Below, piece by piece: positions 25,744-33,026 of a stretch of 45,700 nt of DNA. The position numbers and the translations under genes are program-made. Below the pieces are notes generated by a model, which saw only the letters and a list, made by a program, of their open reading frames with translations, was not told the DNA's origin and searched no databases. Position 1 is the first letter of the stretch, and every line of letters begins with the position of its first letter. Origin of the DNA: an uncultured Clostridia bacterium (GTDB lineage Bacteria; Bacillota; Clostridia; Oscillospirales; Ruminococcaceae); assembly GCA_947168885.1 (NCBI GenBank), contig CAMVNQ010000023.1, forward strand, positions 1 through 45,700, written 5' to 3'.

Positions 25744-26126
25744 CAAATATACACCGTCATATAATTGCAAATAATATGCGGTTCATACTTCCCAGACGCG
25801 ATAAGCAGATCGCGATACTCGTCAAGCTTTTTCAAGCCCTGTTCGTTCAGTTCGAGATCGGGCGGACAGGCCATACCTGTAAACTCCGTTATAATATCGG
25901 GGATATTCAGCGCCAGTGCAATAGCGATGATCTGATACGCAGTCGGTGTGGTAGTGCCGCTTTCCCATTTTCCTACAGCGGCAGGTTGAACACTAACACC
26001 GTATCTTCCAAGCATTCTTGAAAATTCAACCTGTGTAATATGCCGCTTTTTGCGTATTTCAAGCAGTTTGTTCCCGATCATGTTTTTCCCTTTAGCGGTT
26101 TCAACATTATATTTTATATCAGCCAT
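25716..26126 (-). CDS. XRE-family helix-turn-helix regulator
   Basis: 136 residues; AAAGGA lies 7 bases upstream of the ATG at 26126. Residues about 16-75 form the DNA-binding domain (MIGNKLLEIRKKRHITQVEF, AAVGKWESGTTTPTAYQIIA). The C-terminus includes PDLELNEQGLKKLDEYRDLL and a final CCNRCKK. The promoter upstream is near consensus with an inverted repeat over the -10 spacer, suggesting autorepression. The target is not evident. Confidence 0.88.
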   Translation of the reverse strand: MADIKYNVETAKGKNMIGNKLLEIRKKRHITQVEFSRMLGRYGVSVQPAAVGKWESGTTTPTAYQIIAIALALNIPDIITEFTGMACPPDLELNEQGLKKLDEYRDLLIASGKYEPHIICNYMTVYICCNRCKKDV

Positions 26127-26165
26127 ATATGTATCCTTTCTGCGACAGATTTATGTTCTGCTTAT

Positions 26166-26194
26166 ATTATATCTCAATAAGATAGATTTGTCAA
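26166..26194 (-). promoter_or_regulatory. consensus promoter and operator of the 26126 regulator
   Basis: Minus strand TTGACA (26194-26189), 17 bases, TATAAT (26171-26166). An inverted repeat TATCT-5-AGATA (26170-26184) sits in the spacer and -10 region, a likely site for the XRE protein. Confidence 0.75.
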
Positions 26195-26273
26195 TAGAAA
26201 ATATCTCGTTTGGAATATTTTTCTTTTCAAAGTGTCAAAATCGGAACATTTCTGATTCGATACGTTCATATCG

Positions 26274-26302
26274 TTGCAAAATCCCGGAGGATGTGATATA
26301 AT
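26274..26302 (+). promoter_or_regulatory. promoter of the 26337 small gene
   Basis: TTGCAA (26274-26279), 17 bases, TATAAT (26297-26302), upstream of AGGAG and the ATG at 26337. Confidence 0.7.
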
Positions 26303-26336
26303 ATATAGGTGAAATATGTTTACAGGAGTAAATTCT

Positions 26337-26615
26337 ATGCAGGAAGTAAAAGTAACCATCAACGGCGGGATCATCGCAGACGATGAATTACAGGAGTATA
26401 TCGCCAGAGGACGAAGGAATCAGCCCCATAACGAACTTATAGCGATAACCGTAAATCTTGACGGAGAATATGCGGATATAGACTACAAGTACGCTAATCA
26501 GCTTATGCCGCAGAGGTTTTCTATCGCCGGCGACATGATAATACCAGACTTTGAGAACCTCAATAAAGCGAAGCAAGCTGAATATCTTGACAAGGTTACT
26601 AACGATATAAAATAA
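26337..26615 (+). CDS. small protein, unknown function
   Basis: 92 residues from the ATG at 26337, which follows AGGAG by 8 bases; the upstream ATG at 26316 has a weaker site. Sequence begins MQEVKVTINGGIIADDELQE and ends LNKAKQAEYLDKVTNDIK. The first half reads as a beta hairpin plus helix and IAITVNLDGEYADIDYKYAN as two strands. The layout loosely resembles small NrdD-associated proteins of Clostridia, but zinc cysteines are absent and I do not assign it. It has its own good promoter. Confidence 0.75.
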   Translation: MQEVKVTINGGIIADDELQEYIARGRRNQPHNELIAITVNLDGEYADIDYKYANQLMPQRFSIAGDMIIPDFENLNKAKQAEYLDKVTNDIK

Positions 26616-26633
26616 GAAAATTTATAAATCCTC

Positions 26634-26683
26634 TTGACAACCTACTCAATTGGGTGTATAACAAACCTACTCAGTTGAGTAGG
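26634..26683 (+). promoter_or_regulatory. promoter with paired operators for the split XRE gene
   Basis: TTGACA (26634-26639), 17 bases, TATAAC (26657-26662). The spacer is filled by CCTACTCAATTGGGTG (26641-26656), and a near copy with perfect dyad symmetry, CCTACTCAGTTGAGTAGG (26666-26683), follows the -10. Two operators flanking the -10 is the usual layout of autorepression. Confidence 0.75.
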
Positions 26684-26713
26684 TTTATTTTATATATAAG
26701 GAGGCTCTTATTT

Positions 26714-26947
26714 ATGAACCAGTCCAAGAAACGCACCGAACAGGACAATTCATTAGAATTAGATCTTTCTGGCTTTCAAATATGCCATGTCACAGAGCAG
26801 AAAGGCTCTATTCTACGCGAAAAAAGACTTGTATTAGGCTTGACACAATCACAGGTCGCGGAAAGAGCAAACATATTAGAGGCTCAGTATCAAAAGTTTG
26901 AATCTAATACAAGAAATATTATGCACGCATGCTCAAGCGGAGCGTAA
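26714..26947 (+). pseudogene. N-terminal half of an XRE regulator, broken after codon 72
   Basis: The ATG at 26714 follows AAGGAGG by 9 bases. The protein begins MNQSKKRTEQDNSLELDLSG and contains the helix-turn-helix SILREKRLVLGLTQSQVAERANILEA (shown in part: LREKRLVLGLTQSQVAERAN), then QYQKFESNTRNIMHA. After 26929 homology stops and the frame ends CSSGA. The part missing, which in this family continues with SFxxACRxIEALxMDIxKFYHGDY, is found at 36984-37130 in this same window on the same strand. The gene therefore seems split, with about 10 kb between its halves. Promoter and ribosome binding site remain intact. Confidence 0.75.
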
Positions 26948-26961
26948 TGAGCGTATCGGTA

Positions 26962-27285
26962 TCAAACCGAACAAGCTGCAATTGGAGTTTGCTCAACGTT
27001 ACATATATAGCGGAAAGTTTCGCAGTTGCTCGTGGGAAGAATATGCCCGACATTTTCTATCATATGTATTTCTTTTATTTTGTACTCCGCTTTATAGTAA
27101 TCCAGAAATGAGACAGGAACCATATCGTCTGCTGTTCCTTGCCAAATATAGATCGGTATATTTTCGGAGATATCAACCTTTTCCCGTTTCTGGCATAAAG
27201 CGTAGGCATCGTAACATACTCCGGCTCCGTCATTCGCCACAGCATTAAGAGTGGAGCTTTTTATCAGTTCAGGGTTTTCTTCCAT
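26962..27285 (-). pseudogene. C-terminal fragment of an alpha/beta hydrolase
   Basis: About 107 codons open on the minus strand. ENIPIYIWQGTADDMVPVSF followed by IKEIHMIENVGHILPT is the typical end of an alpha/beta hydrolase: the catalytic Asp lies in GTADDMVP and the His in VGH. The nucleophile part is absent, there is no ribosome binding site, and it lies among other fragments. Confidence 0.6.
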
Positions 27286-27591
27286 TTGATTTTACGTCTG
27301 CGCTTGGAATACCCACATATCAGACTTGCACTTGCGCTGCCGTGTCCTCCTGAACAGCAGACTTTAAAATGGAATAACCAACAGAAAGCAGAATATAAGG
27401 ACATTATGGAAAGAGCCAACTATTGGAGCGTGCTTTCCAAAACCTATACAAGCGATTGTATGCTGTCCCGTAACCGTGTTATGGTCGATAACAGCTCTAC
27501 TTTGATATACTATCTCCGACAAAACAGAGGCGGCACATTCTATACTGTAAACTATGCTCGTAAAATGGGCTTATATTTGTTGCGGATATAG
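27286..27591 (+). pseudogene. C-terminal fragment of a DUF1273/SLOG-family protein
   Basis: About 100 codons without a usable start. LALALPCPPEQQTLKWNNQQ...KAEYKDIMERANY, then LSRNRVMVDNSSTLIYYLRQ and GGTFYTVNYARKMGL, match the second half of the intact SLOG protein at 37622 (LNLVLPCSPGEQTLKWTADQK). It is a different paralogue, closer to the YpsA-like type. The nucleotide-binding first half is lost. Confidence 0.65.
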
Positions 27592-27603
27592 CTATGTCAA
27601 TGG

Positions 27604-27720
27604 TTGTTCTTTTATACGGTAGATATCGTTAATGTTCATTTCTTGGATATGGCAAAGGAGACTGTCGCGGATAAGTTCAAAAGGGTGATATCTACGGATG
27701 CAGAACTCCGCGAGGGATAA
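27604..27720 (+). pseudogene. short orphan coding remnant
   Basis: An open stretch on the plus strand reads VDIVNVHFLDMAKETVADKF and continues to a TAA at 27720. It looks like the end of a protein but has no start, and I do not recognise the parent. The competing minus-strand ORF here has no ribosome binding site. Confidence 0.3.
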
Positions 27721-27986
27721 AAGAAAAGCGGACGGATAAACCGCCCGCATACATATCAGCTGTAAAGAATGGTGTTTGCTATATCCCAATCATCTTTTTC
27801 AGGGTGGGAGTCAATACTTTTTCATCTCCTGACAAAAAGAACTCCCCCACAGTTTACCCTGTGGGGGACGCTCAGTTATTTTGATGTCTATTTCGCCGGC
27901 ACGGTCGCAATATCGCTTCCGTAAACCTTCGTCCACTTGCCGTCAAGGTAAGCCTTTACAGCGCATCAAAAATCTAATAAACGGAA
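27721..27986. other. intergenic region with terminator and a coding scrap
   Basis: Contains the terminator at 27833-27867 and, on the minus strand at 27888-27962, a short open stretch VKAYLDGKWTKVYGSDIATV ending PAK and a TAG. That scrap reads like the end of an exported protein left behind next to the S41 gene. Confidence 0.4.
27833..27867 (-). terminator. intrinsic terminator downstream of the S41-like protease
   Basis: Minus strand: CCCCCACAG, six-base loop, CTGTGGGGG, then AGTTCTTTTTG. Confidence 0.8.
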
Positions 27987-29789
27987 TTACGCAAGAGAGT
28001 CAATGTAGTTGGTGAGCCATTCTCTGTCATAGAAGTGTTCGAGCTTGCAAATTGCATAATCCGGCTCCGCACCCTGGTCAACGTCATAGAACGAACCGTT
28101 CTTTGTGTAGCTCAGGCGGAAGTTGCTGGAAATGTTCATTACCGCGCCTGTTGCCGTGGAGATAGTGCCTACCGTGCAAGCGCCGCCGGAGGACTTCTGA
28201 CCGATTATGGACACATTAGGATCCTCCTTGAATACGCAGGGAACGAGGTTTCCGCAGGAGAAGCTTACCGGAGAGGCAAGGCAGAAGAGATTGAGTCCCT
28301 TGCCTGCGAGTGTATCTTTGGAATTGTATTTGCCGTCGAAATTCGTGTCTGCCTTATAGTAGTTCGTTACGAGAGCGCCGCTCTTTGAGTTTTCGACGCT
28401 GATGCCTGCCTTTCCGAGGAAAGCCGCGATAGTGAATACTGCCGCGTCAGCATCTCCGCCGGTATTGCAGGAAAGGTCAAGAACAACATTCTTTATGGGG
28501 CTGTCCTTGCGGTTTATCTTGTTGACAGCATACGAGATCGCGCCGAAAGTACCCGCAATGGTACTCGGATCATCGTAATTGAGTTGATCTATATATGCCA
28601 TATCCATTCTGAATTTGTCGAACGTGATATATGCTGTATCTCCGACCTCTTCGTAAGCGGGAACACCGTCAGGATAAAACTTTGCTCTTTCAGCCCTATG
28701 TGCTCCGAAGCTGTCGGCGAGCGTTTCTATAGCGTATCCACCGCCGTATTTTTCATCAAGAGTATTTATATAATCAACTCCGGAAGCGTAGGAACTCATA
28801 TTATAAGTGGTATGTCTGTCATCAATGACGTCGGTAACTATCGAGTGAAGCTCCCTGTCTATTGTCTTTGATTTTGTCGAAAACAGCTTGTAACCGGACT
28901 CTCTCTGCAGTAAAAGTGTTTTGAAGCTGTCAATACTGTGCTTTTCTCTCAATCCGTAAAGATTATCCATTGCAAAGCAGAACTCACACGCGCTGAATGA
29001 TGCAAGCTCCTCGCTGATCTTATTGGTCGCGTACTTGCCGTTCTTTCCGTAATACACCTGTCCGAGCTGGGTGTATTTGCCGTCAACGTAAAATTCTGCT
29101 TGTTCTCCGCGACAGAATATGAGAGATCTTCCGTTATAGAGAGCCACACCTAACTTGCCGGGTGACAGGAATATATCGGAGAAAGTCTGAACGGGTATGT
29201 AATACTTGTCTCCCTTACGAACAAAATCTATGCTGTAATCTGCCGCGTTCATAGTAACGGGGTTGCCGTAGCGCTCAGTAGATTTGACTGTTTTCAGTCC
29301 GGTGATCCCATCGGTAGTATCCCAGACCGTGAGGATAATATCTATCAGAGTCTTGCTTTCCGCTGTGATGAAGCCGTCAAAATCCCAGTAAGAAATGGTG
29401 TCATCGGCAAAGTTGATCGTTGCCGTATAGCCGCTCTCTCTTGCGAGGGTAACGGTATCGCCGTCTTTTTCCACCTTAAGATTGTAGGTCCCGTGATTGT
29501 TCATTTGCATCAGACCTATCAGGTACTGTACCATGTCATCGATCTCAATATAAGGAACATCGTTGACTCCGTTCATGAAGTAGAGCTTTGTCTTTTGTTT
29601 CTGATCGCTGTATGCATAGAAATAAGTGTTTACGCTCTTGCTTGCGACCTTGTAGGTCTTTTCGGCTGTCGCAGTTGCGGTAACAGATGTGCCGTCAGCA
29701 GACGCGATCACCTGTGTACCCGCCATTGACGTGAGCATTACCGCGCTTGCAAGCACGGCGCTGATCGTTCTTTTGAGTCTTTTGTTCAT
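27987..29789 (-). CDS. exported S41-like (tail-specific type) serine protease
   Basis: 600 residues with signal peptide MNKRLKRTISAVLASAVMLT. The ATG at 29789 follows AAGGAG by 9 bases. Residues about 45-245 include a copper-amine-oxidase-like or pro-domain region (IPVQTFSDIFLSPGKLGVAL). Residues about 380-580 form the S41 core: NVVLDLSCNTGGDADAAVF, then SPVSFSCGNLVP with nucleophile Ser511, and IIGQKSSGGAC with general base Lys532. An insert YKADTNFDGKYNSKD resembles a calcium-binding loop. It lies 96 bases downstream of the C1A protease on the same strand and is probably co-expressed. Substrate unknown. Confidence 0.85.
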   Translation of the reverse strand: MNKRLKRTISAVLASAVMLTSMAGTQVIASADGTSVTATATAEKTYKVASKSVNTYFYAYSDQKQKTKLYFMNGVNDVPYIEIDDMVQYLIGLMQMNNHGTYNLKVEKDGDTVTLARESGYTATINFADDTISYWDFDGFITAESKTLIDIILTVWDTTDGITGLKTVKSTERYGNPVTMNAADYSIDFVRKGDKYYIPVQTFSDIFLSPGKLGVALYNGRSLIFCRGEQAEFYVDGKYTQLGQVYYGKNGKYATNKISEELASFSACEFCFAMDNLYGLREKHSIDSFKTLLLQRESGYKLFSTKSKTIDRELHSIVTDVIDDRHTTYNMSSYASGVDYINTLDEKYGGGYAIETLADSFGAHRAERAKFYPDGVPAYEEVGDTAYITFDKFRMDMAYIDQLNYDDPSTIAGTFGAISYAVNKINRKDSPIKNVVLDLSCNTGGDADAAVFTIAAFLGKAGISVENSKSGALVTNYYKADTNFDGKYNSKDTLAGKGLNLFCLASPVSFSCGNLVPCVFKEDPNVSIIGQKSSGGACTVGTISTATGAVMNISSNFRLSYTKNGSFYDVDQGAEPDYAICKLEHFYDREWLTNYIDSLA

Positions 29790-29874
29790 GTTATAATACT
29801 CCTTTGAATAAATTTGTATATATCAATATATCCGGAATGCATCGGATACACCGATAATCTTATTACAACCGGCG

Positions 29875-32442
29875 TTATCTGCGTTTTCTGCTTGCAAACG
29901 CTATTGCCGCAGCCGCACCGGCAAGCGCTGCCGCAGAGAACAGCTCATTGCCCGTTGCCGGGTTATTTTCTTCTGCCGCGTCAACCGACGAAGAACCGCC
30001 CTCGGTTTTTACCGTAAAAGTAAGGTTTTCATCAAACAGCGCGCCGAAATCCGCCTCTTCACCATTGAACAGCACCGCGACGGTACTTGTCAGACTGCCT
30101 GCGGCAACATCCTTTTCTGTAACAGTATATACATAGTTGATGATCTCTTGCTTGCCGGGTTTCAAATTGCTGATATCAGCAAGGGAGTAATTCTTTACAC
30201 TATCGCCTATGGAAACTGAGATCTCAATGCTGCCGATACCATAAAGATCAAAGCCGCTGTTATTTTCTACTACTACGCATCCTTTGAGTTCGTCGCCTGC
30301 TTTATAAGTCACATCTTCCGGTTCACGATTCAGATTTAATATCGAAAAGGTCTCGGTCTGCGGATAGCTTCTGATCGGAAGATTATCGTACTCAAAATTG
30401 TCATCGTTCAGATCAGCATTCATAGCTCTGAGGCGAGTAATGATATCCGACCAGTCTGTCCATGCGTTTATATCGGTAAGGCTCGTTCCTACATAGCTCT
30501 CGCCGGGATTAACCACACCTTTTGCATAAAAATTAACTTCTTTATCTTCTTTCGCATAGAATCCCTCATTCGCCAGCTCTTTATAGAAGACCGTGCTCTT
30601 ATCGTCTGCTTTTGCTTTGATAACTATTGAATACTTTTCCCCCTTCGGGATATAGCATGTCTTGCCGATATCCGCAACGTGATAGCCGGCGTAATTGAAA
30701 TGATCCTCTGCGGTCGCGACACAGATCCCGTCAACAGGGCTTTTGGCATCGTCCGAAAGCAGATAAACGCTGAACTGGACGTCTGCATCGGCTTCCGTAG
30801 TTTCAAGTCCTATGTAGCGAGCGGTGCAGTTGTTTTGGGCAGTGAATACATTTGCCATATATACATCGCTGTCGAAAGATACGGAATAATTCTCGTATGT
30901 CGCAAGAAAGTCATACATATCTATATTGCGCGAAAAGTGATCTTCGGAGGTGTCAAAGTCGAAGCTTTCGGCAAGCGTAAGACTCTGGTCGTAATAAGAA
31001 AGCCAGAAATAACCTGTACCGGCATTTCCCCAGGTTGATACGATCTCACCGTTTTCATCGGTCACTGATGTTCCCCAGCTGTTCTTTACGAGGAAAGCTC
31101 CGTTGCCGCCTATAGTGCCTTTGGGGTCATTGAAGTATTCCTTCGGGAAGTTATCATCGTAGCCGACAACGCACACGGCGTGATTTGCTGATATCACTTT
31201 GTTTACAGATTTTTTGTCGGATGGGTCATACTCTTTATCGTATGTGTAATGTGCCCAGTATTCCGCAAGCTGATCGCTGGTCTTGTTTCCGTCCTTATCC
31301 ACGAAGTTGATGAATGAGTCTTCGGAAAGCCCCTGACCCGGTCTTGACTGATCGGCGCGGAATGCTATAGAGACAGCCCTGCCGTTACAGAGTTCTGACT
31401 TTATGGCATCAACACCTGTCTGATTGAAGACATAGCCGCCTTCATCATCAATAAGTGCCGGAGTGGGCAGCATATTACCGTCTTTCAGAGTATAAAGAGA
31501 GAGAAAACGGTTGCTCTCATCGAGCGTCCAGTCGCCATTGGAAGAAGTTTCCGCTACGGTAAACTTCTTCACTGCGCCGCCTGTATAATCGGGGATGACC
31601 TTTGTCCCTGTTATATAGCTGTTGTAAACTGTGGCCGCGGTTTTGTAGTCAGTCTCTTCATAGCCCTTTGCCGTCCATTCGTCCTTGATGTCATCAACAG
31701 AGAGCGCATCTCCGAAATAATTAGTGAGCTTTAACAGATCTTCTGTTATCGTTCCGTCCTCACATATCTCGTAAGAGATGACCCTTTTCATGAGATACTC
31801 CGTATCTGTGGTCTTTTCGTAAGGCACTATAGCTTCAAGTGTAGGTCCCATTCCTGCAGAATACACCATTGTGGCGTAATTCATAGCACCTCCGATGTTA
31901 TATACTTTGTCAGAAACTCCGTCCGGGGAAGTCTCATAATCATACATCATGTAGTACCCCTCACCGCTCTGCGAGGAATACGTTTCGCTGTCTTCGGGAA
32001 GTGCCGTGTAAGAGAACCATGCAAGATGCTTCTCGGAAAGGTCGAACATATTGTCCACATCACTGCCGGTTTCGGCGTTGTAATCGTGACCCAGCTCGTA
32101 CGCGAGACTTGTTTCCGAGGCAGCTGTCGCGCCGAAGCTCCAGCACGTCCCCCATGGATTCTGAAGCTTTACCGGAGAAACATAGTTCTTGCCGTCGACG
32201 TCTCTCAGGTCGAACTTTGACGGAAGTTCCGACACATCAACGTCAGGCATACGCCAGCTCGGATAGAAGAGTTCGTTATGATCGCGCAGCCTCTGATCTT
32301 TCACCAGATCGTTGGCGTGGATAGCATTAACGATGTCATCAGCAATAACGGTTTCCTTTGCGGCATAAGCCGATACGCAGTTTGCGGCGGCCAGTATCAC
32401 CGCGAGCGCACAGGAAGCGGCAGTTTTGATTTGTTTTTTCAT
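29875..32442 (-). CDS. cell-wall-anchored papain-like (C1A) cysteine protease
   Basis: Start placed at the ATG at 32442, 9 bases after GAGAGG; 855 residues. After a signal peptide (MKKQIKTAASCALAVILAAA) the C1A catalytic set is complete: Gln94 and Cys100 in LQNPWGTCWSFGA, His421 in SANHAVCVVGYDDN, Asn454 in VKNSWGTS. A lectin-like or Ig-like region follows (about 490-640), then CARDB-like strands (VVENNSGFDLYGIGSIEISV). The C-terminus is NPATG plus a hydrophobic stretch and RKRR, a sortase signal of the NPxTG type. It should act on extracellular protein while attached to peptidoglycan. Upstream lies a leader ORF and terminator-like hairpin, suggesting attenuation. Confidence 0.9.
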   Translation of the reverse strand: MKKQIKTAASCALAVILAAANCVSAYAAKETVIADDIVNAIHANDLVKDQRLRDHNELFYPSWRMPDVDVSELPSKFDLRDVDGKNYVSPVKLQNPWGTCWSFGATAASETSLAYELGHDYNAETGSDVDNMFDLSEKHLAWFSYTALPEDSETYSSQSGEGYYMMYDYETSPDGVSDKVYNIGGAMNYATMVYSAGMGPTLEAIVPYEKTTDTEYLMKRVISYEICEDGTITEDLLKLTNYFGDALSVDDIKDEWTAKGYEETDYKTAATVYNSYITGTKVIPDYTGGAVKKFTVAETSSNGDWTLDESNRFLSLYTLKDGNMLPTPALIDDEGGYVFNQTGVDAIKSELCNGRAVSIAFRADQSRPGQGLSEDSFINFVDKDGNKTSDQLAEYWAHYTYDKEYDPSDKKSVNKVISANHAVCVVGYDDNFPKEYFNDPKGTIGGNGAFLVKNSWGTSVTDENGEIVSTWGNAGTGYFWLSYYDQSLTLAESFDFDTSEDHFSRNIDMYDFLATYENYSVSFDSDVYMANVFTAQNNCTARYIGLETTEADADVQFSVYLLSDDAKSPVDGICVATAEDHFNYAGYHVADIGKTCYIPKGEKYSIVIKAKADDKSTVFYKELANEGFYAKEDKEVNFYAKGVVNPGESYVGTSLTDINAWTDWSDIITRLRAMNADLNDDNFEYDNLPIRSYPQTETFSILNLNREPEDVTYKAGDELKGCVVVENNSGFDLYGIGSIEISVSIGDSVKNYSLADISNLKPGKQEIINYVYTVTEKDVAAGSLTSTVAVLFNGEEADFGALFDENLTFTVKTEGGSSSVDAAEENNPATGNELFSAAALAGAAAAIAFASRKRR

Positions 32443-32460
32443 AGGTGTCATCCTCTCTAT

Positions 32461-32510
32461 AAAATACAAAAACACTCATGACCGCTGTTAAACAGTGGTC
32501 ATGAGTGTTT
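32461..32510 (-). terminator. terminator-like attenuator hairpin before the C1A protease gene
   Basis: Left arm 32470-32489 and right arm 32491-32510 are 20-base inverted repeats with one mismatch (G/A). On the minus strand the hairpin is followed by TTTTTGTATTTT and lies between the leader ORF stop and the protease ribosome binding site, with no other gene for it to terminate. Confidence 0.75.
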
Positions 32511-32584
32511 CAGTTTGTGTATGACAAAAGAGCAGAGTTATCGCTGCTTGCTTGCTTGCTTTGAGCGTAGCGCACCATAGCCAT
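32510..32584 (-). CDS. leader peptide ORF, 24 codons
   Basis: ATG at 32584, AAAGGG about 10 bases upstream, reading MAMVRYAQSKQASSDN and ending SYTN before TGA at 32512-32510. The stop abuts the attenuator hairpin. The ORF contains a CAAG tandem repeat in its DNA. It is downstream of a consensus promoter and upstream of the protease gene, the order expected of a translated leader that senses ribosome progress. That it is translated is an inference from position and ribosome binding site. Confidence 0.6.
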   Translation of the reverse strand: MAMVRYAQSKQASSDNSALLSYTN

Positions 32585-32647
32585 TTTTGTCAAACCCTTT
32601 CTGTGAAATTTCACACAATTTTCAGATTGTGCGGTTATACATATTAT

Positions 32648-32676
32648 ATTATAGCATATTTTGAGGGGTTTGTAAA
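32648..32676 (-). promoter_or_regulatory. promoter of the leader-protease transcript
   Basis: Minus strand TTTACA (32676-32671), 17 bases, TATAAT (32653-32648). The transcript would begin near 32641 and carry small hairpins (CACAAT-6-ATTGTG and GTGAAATTTCAC) before the leader ORF. Confidence 0.8.
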
Positions 32677-32679
32677 GAA

Positions 32680-32916
32680 CTATTTAAAAATAAGAAAAGC
32701 CACCTTTGTATATTTGCGAATGACATTGATGAACTTATCGGCGGCATCGGTCTGCTCTTTAAGTTTGTCTATCTCGGCTTTCAGCGTGGGCAGTTCCTTG
32801 CGGAGAGCATTCTGCTCGGCATCGTATGTCTGCTGCATCATCTCGAAGCGGATTTCGGGAATTTTACCGAGTGCGCTGTCCTCGTAGAGCTTATGCTGAT
32901 TTTTCCATTTCTTCAA
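32680..32916 (-). pseudogene. C-terminal fragment of a large serine recombinase
   Basis: 78 codons: KLYEDSALGKIPEIRFEMMQ...QTYDAEQNALRKELPTLKAE, then IDKLKEQTDAADKFINVIRKY. This is the coiled region near the C-terminus of TnpX/TndX-type recombinases. The catalytic N-terminus and the end of the protein are missing. It suggests a conjugative or mobilisable element once lay here. Confidence 0.6.
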
Positions 32917-33026
32917 TTGTTACACCATAACATATATAATGGTTTCATTTTCCGACTCGCTCTTGATCCGGTCAACGCTCGAACATAAGAAAGTCAGCTG
33001 ACATTTCAACAGATCGCGTTTTTGCA

